Below, in pieces: positions 1 through 7,584 of a stretch of DNA of 41,155 nt. The translations under genes and the position numbers were made by a program. The DNA is from Alphaproteobacteria bacterium (GTDB taxonomy: Bacteria; Pseudomonadota; Alphaproteobacteria; Caulobacterales; Maricaulaceae). The stretch covers positions 1-41,155 of the forward strand of contig JAAEZM010000016.1 in the NCBI GenBank assembly GCA_018222865.1, written 5' to 3'. A model generated the notes under the pieces. It had not been told where the DNA came from and made no database searches. It saw only the letters and a list, made by a program, of their open reading frames with translations. Positions within the stretch are counted from its first letter, which is position 1; each line of letters starts with the position of its first letter.

Positions 1-1
1 C

Positions 2-78
2 GGGCCTGTAGCTCAATTGGTTAGAGCCGGCGGCTCATAACCGCTTGGTTGGGGGTTCGAGTCCCTCCGGGCCCACCA
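2..78 (+). tRNA. tRNA with anticodon CAT, probably tRNA-Ile2 (lysidine-dependent)
   Basis: A full cloverleaf is visible: the 7-bp acceptor stem starts at 2, the anticodon CAT is at 36-38 in the loop CTCATAA, the T-loop is TTCGAGT, and CCA is encoded at 76-78. CAT can be elongator Met, initiator Met or Ile2. The GGCGG/CCGCT anticodon stem with a G-T closing pair and the following TTGGTTG variable region resemble E. coli ileX more than metT, so I favour Ile2, whose C34 is converted to lysidine by TilS to read AUA. The 3' end overlaps the tail of the serine recombinase on the other strand, so this tRNA is the likely attachment site of the island. Confidence 0.85.
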
Positions 79-1636
79 AATTTTTGTTTTGACCCATTTC
101 TCCGATCATAGCTTCTCCTAACTGTCTGAAGGGTAAAGATAATTGGGCGGTTCTATAGCCGTGTTTTCGGCACCATTTCAGCCTGTCTTCCAGAAGGTAC
201 TTTACCGCCGCGCGTTGGCATTCGATCCGCCCGGAACGCCATAGTTCATGCGGTTTCTCGATGAAATTCATAACGGTTCTATAAGCCCGCTCGAAATCGG
301 TCTCTTTTCGGCCTTTTTGGGTGTCGAACGCTGCTAGCTTCTCTTTCTTGACGACACGCTCATTTTCAAGCTCAGCAATTTTGGATTCATAAGCAGCAAC
401 GACGCTCGCTTGCTGAACATCCAGCAGCATTTTCAGATACCTATCGATTTGTTCTTCGATTTGCCTGAGTCTGCCCTGAATGACGCGCTTCTGTTTGTCA
501 GCCTCGGCCTTATTCAGCTTCCAAGCTTTGTGGACCATCTTTTCCACGATCCGCAGGATTTCCGGGCGAATGCGCGCCTTGACCAAAATTTTATCAAATG
601 AGCCCTCGATTTCAGCTTTGGGAGTGGACTCGCCATAAGAAGAACAGCCCTTTGTCTGGCAGACATAATAAGCGTAGCGCTTGCTTCTTCCGGTGGTCCA
701 ACCGGCTTTCATAGGCTTTTCACAGTTTGCACAATCGACGCAGCCCCGTAGCGGAAAGTCTGGATTGATACTCTTGCGAATGGGAAACTTCGGCTTGCCG
801 TCTAAACGCTCCTGAATCTTGAGATACGTCTCATAGGAAATGATTGGTTCGTGGGCCGCTTTCGTCAGAGGCACATCCCACGGCTGATATTCGAGATATC
901 CAGCATGGAGCTTGTTGACGAGGAGACGCCGGATATTCTGTTTGGGCACTTTGCCTGACTTGCCCTTCGGGTAATCAGGATGGTTTTGAAGGAAGCGACG
1001 TAGTTCGCTTTGAGTCTGAATCCTGCCACTCGCGAAGCCATTGAGAGCATCCGCTAGAACGGAAGCAATCGGCTCTCTTCGAACAAGGAGTTTGCCGTTA
1101 TGTCCTTTTGCGGCGACGTATTCATAGGCAGGACCGGGCGCGAGCGTCCAATAACCGTTGAGCATCCTCGCTCGTTGACGCGATGCGGCGCGCCTTGCAT
1201 TGCTGAGGCGTTCATGTTCGACGATTACGGCTTGAAGTTTTTCCGGTAGCTGCGCAACGGGATCGTCTGAAAACTCAATCGACGGTGACATGAGCACACC
1301 GCCAGCAGCGCTGATCTCGGCCCTCAGGGCGGTGTGGCTGACTATGTCGCGGGCAAGCCTGGCAATATCGTGAACCAAAACAGCATAAGTCTCGTCCGGC
1401 TGGTCACGGAGAAACTCCAGCATGGCGTCCATTCCGGGCCGGGAAGCATATTTGCCGGAGATGACATCGGAGAATATCTCGACAACCTCCATACCTTTGT
1501 AACGCGCATAGTCCTCCAATGAACGAGACTGGGACCGCAGACCATCACCTTCCTTGGCCTGTTTCCTTGAGCTGATCCTCACATAGGATACGGCCTTTTT
1601 AGGCAGGTCCTTTTGCTGATCGTATTCTGGCTTCAT
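35..1636 (-). CDS. Large serine recombinase (integrase of the island)
   Basis: 533 aa. The N-terminal resolvase domain has the catalytic serine in RISSRKQ (Ser22, with Arg20) and the arginine motif HDIARLARD near residue 90. A recombinase domain follows, then a zinc ribbon with CVDCANC and a second Cys pair (about residues 300-335), and a long coiled coil (about 375-440). This is the architecture of integrases that insert and excise elements at att sites. The start ATG overlaps the stop of the upstream 123-aa gene by ATGA, implying translational coupling. The last residues (GPEGLEPPTKRL) are encoded by the antisense of the tRNA 3' end, a hallmark of an integrase lying at its own tRNA attachment site. 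The pre-integration C-terminus would have depended on the attP sequence. Confidence 0.93.
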   Translation of the reverse strand: MKPEYDQQKDLPKKAVSYVRISSRKQAKEGDGLRSQSRSLEDYARYKGMEVVEIFSDVISGKYASRPGMDAMLEFLRDQPDETYAVLVHDIARLARDIVSHTALRAEISAAGGVLMSPSIEFSDDPVAQLPEKLQAVIVEHERLSNARRAASRQRARMLNGYWTLAPGPAYEYVAAKGHNGKLLVRREPIASVLADALNGFASGRIQTQSELRRFLQNHPDYPKGKSGKVPKQNIRRLLVNKLHAGYLEYQPWDVPLTKAAHEPIISYETYLKIQERLDGKPKFPIRKSINPDFPLRGCVDCANCEKPMKAGWTTGRSKRYAYYVCQTKGCSSYGESTPKAEIEGSFDKILVKARIRPEILRIVEKMVHKAWKLNKAEADKQKRVIQGRLRQIEEQIDRYLKMLLDVQQASVVAAYESKIAELENERVVKKEKLAAFDTQKGRKETDFERAYRTVMNFIEKPHELWRSGRIECQRAAVKYLLEDRLKWCRKHGYRTAQLSLPFRQLGEAMIGEMGQNKNLVGPEGLEPPTKRL

Positions 1637-2004
1637 GGGCGCTCTCTTTCGCCGCTCGCAGCAGCGCCAAAATCACTATTCGTTTTGAGAGGTGAGCCTA
1701 CCATGAGATTAGACGTTAGACGGTCCTCTTGTTTGCCCTCGCCAAGCGCATCAAGCGCCGGATCAAAGCCAAACTGAATCCTGACAAGGGTTTGCACGAT
1801 CTGCCAGAGCGTGTGGATAAGTTCGGCTTTTTTAGCCGGGTCCATGTCCACATCATCCAGTTCGGCCAAATAGGCCGCCATGTCATCGGCTTCGGGCGCA
1901 TCGCCGGAGACTAAAAGCGCCGCCAGCACATCGTATAACTCGCCACCATCTGCCGCTTTCGCTGGCGGTGGTCGTTTATCGGTCTGGCTGGAATCTTGGC
2001 GCAT
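1633..2004 (-). CDS. Small acidic protein coupled to the serine recombinase
   Basis: 123 aa, acidic, with a predicted helical middle section (about residues 22-80) and a low-complexity C-terminus. I do not recognise the family. Its TGA overlaps the recombinase ATG (ATGA at 1633-1636), so the two are co-translated. That position suggests a role linked to recombination, such as a directionality factor or regulator, but no DNA-binding motif is evident. No good Shine-Dalgarno sits just before the chosen ATG; an AAGGAG lies about 30 bp further upstream, so the start is uncertain. A 6-bp-arm inverted repeat at 2062-2079 lies in its upstream region. Confidence 0.65.
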   Translation of the reverse strand: MRQDSSQTDKRPPPAKAADGGELYDVLAALLVSGDAPEADDMAAYLAELDDVDMDPAKKAELIHTLWQIVQTLVRIQFGFDPALDALGEGKQEDRLTSNLMVGSPLKTNSDFGAAASGERERP

Positions 2005-2061
2005 GGGCGGCCTCTACTTTCTATTCTCTCGTTTCGTCTCCTTCTCATCTTGAAGAACATA

Positions 2062-2079
2062 ATAGGAACATTGTCCTAT
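2062..2079. promoter_or_regulatory. Inverted repeat, possible operator for the recombinase pair
   Basis: ATAGGA-N6-TCCTAT, perfect 6-bp arms, in the 99-bp gap between the 125-aa gene and the 123-aa/recombinase pair. On the minus strand a TATTAT hexamer overlaps the downstream edge of the repeat, so it could be an operator over the -10 of a recombinase promoter. No clear -35 is visible. Confidence 0.4.
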
Positions 2080-2103
2080 TTTTCCCAATTCTACAAGATG
2101 AAT

Positions 2104-2481
2104 TTAGCGATCCGGCTGGCGGTCGCGTACCCGCGTATTCTCGGGTTTCGACTGCTGCGGCTTGGGTGCCTGCGAGCGCGCTTCGTCACGCTGGCTTTCA
2201 AGACCCTTTTGAGGTTGGGCCGACGCAAAACTGCGGTCCATCGCGCGTTCCTGCGAGATGGTCTCATAGGCTTTACCGAGAAGCGGCTGCACCCTGAGAA
2301 TATCATCACCGCTTAGTGAGCGGCTCTCCCGTATCTCTCCGGTCTCGCGGTCCGTATATGTCCGGCCAATAGTGGCGTTATAAATCGCACCGTTCTCATG
2401 CTCGTTTTTCCAGATTTTCACGAATACTGCTCCGTCCCGATGAGTCATAATCGGCGGGTTGGCGGTTTGTTGATCGCTCAT
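2104..2481 (-). CDS. Small conserved protein of mobile elements, function unknown
   Basis: 125 aa from the ATG at 2481, chosen because AAGGAGA lies 5 nt upstream; a longer frame exists but lacks such a site. The N-terminal half (DGAVFVKIWKNE..GAIYNATIGRTY..SRSLSGDDILR) looks like a compact beta-rich domain that I have the impression of meeting often near phage and plasmid genes. No enzymatic motif is visible. The C-terminal third is rich in Q, R, S and P and probably disordered. It lies in the leftward transfer-like block between the 134-aa gene and the recombinase pair, separated from the former by about 40 bp. Confidence 0.75.
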   Translation of the reverse strand: MSDQQTANPPIMTHRDGAVFVKIWKNEHENGAIYNATIGRTYTDRETGEIRESRSLSGDDILRVQPLLGKAYETISQERAMDRSFASAQPQKGLESQRDEARSQAPKPQQSKPENTRVRDRQPDR

Positions 2482-2521
2482 GATGATCTCCTTTTCTTCT
2501 GAGCGTTGGCGAATAAGCGGC

Positions 2522-2926
2522 TTACCTTTCCGGTCCGCGCGAAGGGGCTGATCGCGTCCGTTCAGGCGACCGGATGTTGTGTTTCGGCGTTGGGGCAAGT
2601 TGCATGGCAACGTCGCGCTGAGCCGACAGCCAAGGCCCCCGCATGTGCGGAGGCGGTTTCAGCTCAGGCCTTGGCCTGTCGTTTTTGGTCGCGGACGAAC
2701 CGCCACCGTCACGCTCGCCTTCCAGATCGCGCACCTGTTTTGCAATAAGCGGGTCGCGGTTCATCTGAAAATCCCGCGCCATATTCGGAAGTCGGGCCAG
2801 TGTTTCCGGCTTGATCCATGGACCATCAAATGGCGCAGGCGTCGGGGTGAGCTTGCGCGTCTCGTTCAGCGCTTCATGGCTGAGATCGCTGTAACGAATG
2901 TCTGGCTTTTGAGAGCGCTCTACCAT
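2522..2926 (-). CDS. Hypothetical protein, disordered, in coupling-protein operon
   Basis: 134 aa from the ATG at 2926, which has a purine-rich GGGAGGGGG just upstream; the in-frame ATG 14 codons earlier lies inside the preceding gene and lacks this. The sequence is rich in P, R, E and N with no membrane segment or known motif. Its start overlaps the end of the 82-aa membrane protein gene by 7 bp. I do not recognise a family. Conserved order within the block would be the best argument for a role. Confidence 0.6.
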   Translation of the reverse strand: MVERSQKPDIRYSDLSHEALNETRKLTPTPAPFDGPWIKPETLARLPNMARDFQMNRDPLIAKQVRDLEGERDGGGSSATKNDRPRPELKPPPHMRGPWLSAQRDVAMQLAPTPKHNIRSPERTRSAPSRGPER

Positions 2927-3168
2927 TGCCCCCTCCCGCGTGTGTCGAGCAGGGCAATGAGCGGGCACGGCTCATGGCGATATTCATAGATGATGCCCCG
3001 CACCCCGCCATAGGCGCAGCTATGGCCTTCGGCGGCGGTCAGGCGATAGTGGGGGCTGACGGGCGAGACCAACGAAATGGCCACCACAAACACCGGCCAG
3101 CGCAGAGTGAGCCAGCTCAGCACGAAGCAGAGATTAGCGAGACGATTGAAGTCAGGGCGAAGGCTCAT
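2920..3168 (-). CDS. Small membrane protein downstream of coupling protein
   Basis: 82 aa. The ATG at 3168 forms an ATGA overlap with the stop of the coupling-protein gene, which fixes this start over longer alternatives. One hydrophobic segment (about residues 13-38, FVLSWLTLRWPVFVVAISLV) predicts a single membrane pass; the rest is short and polar with two Cys. No family recognised. Tight coupling suggests it acts with the membrane-anchored coupling protein. Confidence 0.6.
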   Translation of the reverse strand: MSLRPDFNRLANLCFVLSWLTLRWPVFVVAISLVSPVSPHYRLTAAEGHSCAYGGVRGIIYEYRHEPCPLIALLDTRGRGQW

Positions 3169-5000
3169 GAGCGCCTCCAGAAGCGGAGCGCCCGCAGAGC
3201 ATTCAGAACCAGCAGCGCCAGCTTGCCCGGCCACATATAGCGCCACAGACGGAGCCTCACCGGCAGGCGATAAGGCTTGCCGTAAAACGGATTGATGGCC
3301 TGCATATGTCGGAAAGGGGCGACTGCGGCGATACTTGGTAGATCGACCAAGGCCGGGCGGTTTTTCTTGAGCCAGAGGATGGCCTTGCCCGAACGGCGTA
3401 TCTGTTCAGCCGTCATGACGGGTCGCCCGGATTCGCGCATGCTGAAACCCGAAACGCTCAGCGGGCCTTTGCCCTGGCCGCTATAGTCGTATTCCATGAA
3501 AGACTGCTGGCCGAGATACTCTTCAAGCAGCTTGAGGGTTTCAGGCTCGGATTGGCCGGGCAGGACCAGAAACGCATCCTGCTCTGAAAACAGAGTATCG
3601 AGCGTTTCTTTTGAGTAAGCCGCGCGAAAGGCCGAGAGCGACTGAATATAGACACATATCTTGATCGAAAACGCTCTTGCCCACGTTAAGAGGGAGCGTA
3701 AATCTTTGATCAACAGGTTTGATCCTTCGTTCGCCTGATAATAGACCGGCTTGGATTTGTTGGGGTGGCGTTTCCATTCATTCATCATGCAGAACATGAT
3801 GAGCTCAATGACCTTCTTGTTGGCTTCAAGGCGGCTCGCATCCGCGACGAGGAACACAGATACCGTACGCCCCGGCTCTTTCTGATCGGAAAAGCGGAAC
3901 GTGCTGTCTTGCGTGATCTTGTGAGCGCGTGAGGTGCCGTTAAACGGCTCCATCGACTGGATTGAACCAGTGAGAAAGCTCTCGACAACGCGCTGGTCTT
4001 CACTTGTGAGAAGGTCCGCCACATTGGCGGCCATGCCGCGCAGATATTCTGCGAAGCGTTCAACGTCTTGCGGGTCTTGGCAATCGATCCACGGGCTTTC
4101 TTGGAGCGCAAAAGGAACCGGATTTCCGCCCTCGTCTATCAGGCGGTCCGCTATCCATTGTGCGGTCCACAGGAGCTGTTCGCGATCCTGTAAAAGCACA
4201 AGGCTATCATTGAGACAGGCCTCATAGCCCTTGACCAAAAGATTGGCGCAAAGGGCAAAGCGAATAAAAAGTCTGCTTCCGTCATCCCAGAAGCGATTGT
4301 TATTGCCGCCTTCGCCACCACTCTTGGGATCGGGATGGATTAGAACGGCGAATTCTTGCAGATCGTTCGCGACATCCTGAATGCCGCCGGGACGATAGAA
4401 GTTGTCAGCCAGAGCAGCGCTGGGATTGTAACGCGCTGAAGGCCCGAGAATGTCTTCGAAGATTGCTCCAAAGTTCAGCACGTGAACCTCTTCACCGCGA
4501 TCTTCGAGCGCCTTTTTATAGATGCAGGCCGAAGCCCCTTTCAGAGAGTTGATCGTTTTGCTCTCGCGGATTGAGAGTGTGTTGACGCCGTTGTGTCCGA
4601 CATCTTTTTTACTCCCGGACGGGCCAAGCACGCAGGCCATCGTGAAGTCTGCGAAAATCGCATCGCGGCCAAGCTTCCCCCAATAGGGGCCGGGATGAGG
4701 AAACGAGATCAGATCATGCGCGAGTTCGCGCTTGGATCTGACCCAGCCGCCCGTGCCCTTGTTGCCGCGCGGAATCTTGCGATCCAGCCAGCCGAAGGTT
4801 TCACCCAGCAGCCAGAAGCCCTCTGAGACAAGCAAGGTGCCCGTCACGGCCAGCGCGAGTGTTGCGCCCGCCGTGACAAATCCGAACTCACCCGACGCCC
4901 AGAAGACCGGACCGGAGTATCGCAGGGCGTAAGCACTGCCCGCCGCAACAGCGAGACGAGCGAGCGTGTGGCCCTGATTCCATTTTCGACGATACGCCAT
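3165..5000 (-). CDS. VirD4/TraG-like coupling protein with degenerate Walker motifs
   Basis: 611 aa, starting at the ATG of the TGATG overlap with the VWA gene (a longer frame to 5192 lies wholly inside that gene). Two N-terminal membrane segments (about residues 12-28 and 38-66) precede a cytoplasmic domain with VirD4/TraG signatures: a P-loop-like GPSGSKKDVG (126-135), VHVLNFG and YNP (about 173-193), a YIQSLSAF segment (451-458), and GKAILWLKKNRP near the C-terminus. Canonical family motifs are altered. The P-loop has Lys for the last Gly and Asp for Ser/Thr, the usual DPKGE is SLKGA (152-156), and the Walker B DE is NE (424-425). Type IV coupling proteins bring the relaxase-DNA complex to the secretion channel. 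This one may be a non-hydrolysing relative. Confidence 0.85.
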   Translation of the reverse strand: MAYRRKWNQGHTLARLAVAAGSAYALRYSGPVFWASGEFGFVTAGATLALAVTGTLLVSEGFWLLGETFGWLDRKIPRGNKGTGGWVRSKRELAHDLISFPHPGPYWGKLGRDAIFADFTMACVLGPSGSKKDVGHNGVNTLSIRESKTINSLKGASACIYKKALEDRGEEVHVLNFGAIFEDILGPSARYNPSAALADNFYRPGGIQDVANDLQEFAVLIHPDPKSGGEGGNNNRFWDDGSRLFIRFALCANLLVKGYEACLNDSLVLLQDREQLLWTAQWIADRLIDEGGNPVPFALQESPWIDCQDPQDVERFAEYLRGMAANVADLLTSEDQRVVESFLTGSIQSMEPFNGTSRAHKITQDSTFRFSDQKEPGRTVSVFLVADASRLEANKKVIELIMFCMMNEWKRHPNKSKPVYYQANEGSNLLIKDLRSLLTWARAFSIKICVYIQSLSAFRAAYSKETLDTLFSEQDAFLVLPGQSEPETLKLLEEYLGQQSFMEYDYSGQGKGPLSVSGFSMRESGRPVMTAEQIRRSGKAILWLKKNRPALVDLPSIAAVAPFRHMQAINPFYGKPYRLPVRLRLWRYMWPGKLALLVLNALRALRFWRRS

Positions 5001-5875
5001 CACTCGGCCCCGTGACGCAGACGCGTCAACTCGACACTGTCGGCACCGTTTTCGATGAACAGCGTGGACCAGAAGGCCCGTAGCTCGGCGTGGGTGATGA
5101 ATTCGAGGCCGGGTCCCGGAAGTGTTGTAGACTCGACCAGCAGCAGGTTTACATGAGTGCCCGTGAGAGAGTCTGGCCGAACGGCTTCCCACCTTGGCTG
5201 GGATGCAAAGATTTCATACGGTGGGGCTGAATTCCTGACCTGCCCGAAAAGTGCCGTCTCAGAAGCTTCGAGCCCATCTGTGAGGAACCAGAGCGTGCGT
5301 TGCTCACCATCGAAGAATTCACTTCTGGAAATGGCTTGAAGCGATGCGAGAATAGGACTCTCAAGAGCTCGCAATTCATCATCGCGCAAAGCACCGAGAA
5401 CATGCTCGACCATGGTGCGGTATGCTTCTCGCGCCTCCTGCGCCTGCCTCGCCAGATATTGCGGCGTTTGTGACGGGGCACCGATTTGAGCGAGTTCCAG
5501 CACTGTTTCTGGGGGACGGCATTGCGACCCTACCGGTGGCAGGAAGGAGCTCGCAGCATCGCGCGTGGTCGTGAAAATAGAAATTCGAGCATTTGGCGGC
5601 GCTTCATCATAAGCGCGCATCAGAGCCGTCTCGTAGTCGCGCCACTGAGCCGCCGACGATGACCTTGTAAATGAGGCGTCCGCAAAGAACGCGACCTGAT
5701 GCTGATCCGCACGGCTGAAACAGTATGTGGCCGTGTCGATACGCTCGGTTGAGAGATAAGCGCTCAGGCCAATGATGGCGGCGGTGATGACCGCGATTGG
5801 AATGACCGCAAGCGCCGCGATCATTGGCCAGTTTGGTCCGCCTCCATAGGACGGACTGTAGCTACCAAAACCCAT
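5000..5875 (-). CDS. Membrane-anchored VWA-like domain protein
   Basis: 291 aa. There is one N-terminal membrane segment (about residues 17-40), then an extracytoplasmic domain. FFADASFT (64-71) resembles the first metal-binding loop DxSxS/T of von Willebrand A domains, and LWFLTDG (195-201) resembles their later TDG strand, so a VWA-like fold is likely though the middle Thr loop is not obvious. The gene sits 2 bp after the 443-aa membrane protein and overlaps the coupling protein by TGATG, so the three are probably made together. I infer a cell-envelope partner for the coupling protein. No named family recognised. Confidence 0.7.
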   Translation of the reverse strand: MGFGSYSPSYGGGPNWPMIAALAVIPIAVITAAIIGLSAYLSTERIDTATYCFSRADQHQVAFFADASFTRSSSAAQWRDYETALMRAYDEAPPNARISIFTTTRDAASSFLPPVGSQCRPPETVLELAQIGAPSQTPQYLARQAQEAREAYRTMVEHVLGALRDDELRALESPILASLQAISRSEFFDGEQRTLWFLTDGLEASETALFGQVRNSAPPYEIFASQPRWEAVRPDSLTGTHVNLLLVESTTLPGPGLEFITHAELRAFWSTLFIENGADSVELTRLRHGAE

Positions 5876-5877
5876 AT

Positions 5878-7209
5878 CTAGGCTCCTTCCTTATTGTCTT
5901 CGGGGAATGGCGTGACGCCGATAGAGGCCGCCTCGAACTCGGCTTGCGCCGTTTCAAGGTCAGCGATGAGCGCATCGCGCGCTGCGGCAATGTCGTTGGC
6001 GACGGCTTTCAGTTCTTCGAGCTTGCTTTGCTCGCGGTCATCGCCGGCAATCGCTTCGCCGATTAAAGGCAAGGCCAACTTGTCGAGTTCACCCACGTCC
6101 GGGATGGAATGCCCTGTACGTCGGCGGTTGAGGACTTTTTCGCGATGATCTTCTTGGTTCGCGTGAGCCGCCAGAACGGATTGTTTTGCAACGCCCAGAG
6201 CCGCGTTGTGCGCCCTGATTTTGCCATTGATGGCGTGAACCTGTCTCGAGCGCGCCTTCTCGGCTCTGGCAGATTGTTTCAGGAATTTGTGGGTATCTGA
6301 CAGGAATGCGCCGACACGCCCCAGCACTGATCTGATAGCTTGGCCGGTGGCATTCCGCGAGGCGAACGTGATTTTGTCAGTGGCATTAACAAGCGCCTCG
6401 CTGGCGCCAATCACGAAATCTGAAAACCCGGTCGCGCCTTTCCATAGGTTAACGGCACTCGCCATCAGAGCCGTAGCGAGAATGGCCAACGAAACCCCGT
6501 TGTTGAGGCCTTCCCACAATCCCACCTCGGAGAAATCGAACGGGACATGGCTTCCCGTCGCCCTTATCCGGCTGGCCGCGAAAATCAGGATTCCCAGCAG
6601 GCCGCCGAATGCCGCAATACCGAGCTTGCCCATAATGCGAACGAAGCCATCGGAGCTTTTCGGCACAGGGCTCGCTTTGCGATGTGCGGCCATCCGCACA
6701 AAACTGAAGCCGGTCCAAAGGGCCAGCACCGAGTTAACGGCACTAAACACAAAGCCGAATCCGATTCCCTCAACGACGCCGATATGGCCGCCCTCAATAA
6801 GCATGGCTGCCATCAGGAGCGTCTCGGCGAGCACAAACACTTGCACCAGAAGCAGTGTTTTCAGCACGTTGGGACAGCGCGGTAGACGATCCATACCCGC
6901 TCGCCATTGAAGATCACGCAGCTCTTTCGCTTGCGCTTCACGCACCTTTTCCAGATTGGCAAGACGCCGCTTGTGTCGAGGCAAAGACTGTTCAAGGAAG
7001 ATCGAAACTACCACAGCGGTTTTGAGCAAACCCTCAGCTTCGTGGTCCGATACAGCTTCCGGCAGTGCCGCAATTTGAGCCTCGATGTCGGATTTTGACC
7101 CTGCCAAATCCGCGACCTTGGCCGCCATCAGCGCTTCGGTTGATGATGAATTCAGGAAACCCGATCCCATTCCCGCGATATGCGGGTTGCGTGACTCTTG
7201 GAATTTCAT
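5878..7209 (-). CDS. Multi-pass membrane protein with coiled coils
   Basis: 443 aa from the ATG at 7209, chosen because it overlaps the stop of the 57-aa gene (ATGA). About residues 1-100 are soluble and partly helical. Four or so hydrophobic segments follow (about residues 115-185, 205-225 and 240-270). The C-terminal 160 residues are charged and strongly helical, with heptad-like stretches. No known domain recognised. Position at the head of the VWA and coupling-protein genes suggests a shared membrane complex. It could be specific to this class of island. Confidence 0.75.
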   Translation of the reverse strand: MKFQESRNPHIAGMGSGFLNSSSTEALMAAKVADLAGSKSDIEAQIAALPEAVSDHEAEGLLKTAVVVSIFLEQSLPRHKRRLANLEKVREAQAKELRDLQWRAGMDRLPRCPNVLKTLLLVQVFVLAETLLMAAMLIEGGHIGVVEGIGFGFVFSAVNSVLALWTGFSFVRMAAHRKASPVPKSSDGFVRIMGKLGIAAFGGLLGILIFAASRIRATGSHVPFDFSEVGLWEGLNNGVSLAILATALMASAVNLWKGATGFSDFVIGASEALVNATDKITFASRNATGQAIRSVLGRVGAFLSDTHKFLKQSARAEKARSRQVHAINGKIRAHNAALGVAKQSVLAAHANQEDHREKVLNRRRTGHSIPDVGELDKLALPLIGEAIAGDDREQSKLEELKAVANDIAAARDALIADLETAQAEFEAASIGVTPFPEDNKEGA

Positions 7210-7379
7210 TGAGTTTCGCTTCCCTTCGGAGCTTTCGTAGGCACCAATGGGAACGTTGCAGCGGAGACGCAGCACCCGCGCAGTACGCTGCGATCAAATT
7301 GGTCGGCGCGAACATCTTTGAACTCTGGCGTGAGCTTGCGAACGGCGGCACTGATCGCTCTTTCAATTGAATAAGGCAT
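7206..7379 (-). CDS. 57-aa protein at the head of the leftward operon
   Basis: Reads MPYSIERAISAAVRKLTP at the N-terminus and ends in TGA overlapping the ATG of the 443-aa gene (ATGA), the same coupling used elsewhere in the block. That overlap, an ATG start and a GAGAGA purine run 8 nt upstream are the main support, as the gene is too short for length alone to count. The protein is basic and helical at the start with a Cys-Cys pair near the middle; no family recognised. It would be the first gene after the structured leader at 7388-7424. Confidence 0.5.
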   Translation of the reverse strand: MPYSIERAISAAVRKLTPEFKDVRADQFDRSVLRGCCVSAATFPLVPTKAPKGSETQ

Positions 7380-7387
7380 CGAAGATT

Positions 7388-7424
7388 TCTCTCGTTTTTG
7401 GGCGTTAATCGCCCGCGCGAGAGA
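7388..7424 (-). promoter_or_regulatory. Leader hairpin covering the ribosome site of the leftward operon
   Basis: Nested inverted repeats: outer arms TCTCTCG/CGAGAGA (7 bp, perfect) and inner arms GGGCG/CGCCC (5 bp, perfect, 5-nt loop). In the leftward transcript the outer 3' arm holds the GAGAGA that would serve as ribosome binding site for the ATG at 7379. Folding would hide it, so this may control translation of the whole block. Confidence 0.45.
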
Positions 7425-7584
7425 CCGCTAAATCAGGTTCATCTATTCGCTTGGAAGAAGAAGATTCCAGAAAGTGCGTTCAAAGGCTTTCTATGAAATT
7501 CTAGGCTCAAGAAACCCTGACAAATCCGGCAACAAAAAATAAATTAAATATATAATTTAATTATATTTTTTGATACTATGAATT
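7425..7584. promoter_or_regulatory. Divergent promoter region with AT-rich inverted repeat
   Basis: Intergenic stretch between the leftward block and the first rightward gene. Positions 7535-7570 are almost pure A/T and hold a perfect inverted repeat AATTAAAT-ATATA-ATTTAATT (7542-7562). Several TATATT/TATAAT-like hexamers exist on both strands, so I cannot assign one promoter. Such tracts are typical targets of xenogeneic silencers. Confidence 0.4.

Noticed and set aside
5001-5192. Longer N-terminus for the coupling protein
   Set aside because: It would lie entirely within the VWA gene; the TGATG overlap start gives a normal membrane-anchored N-terminus.
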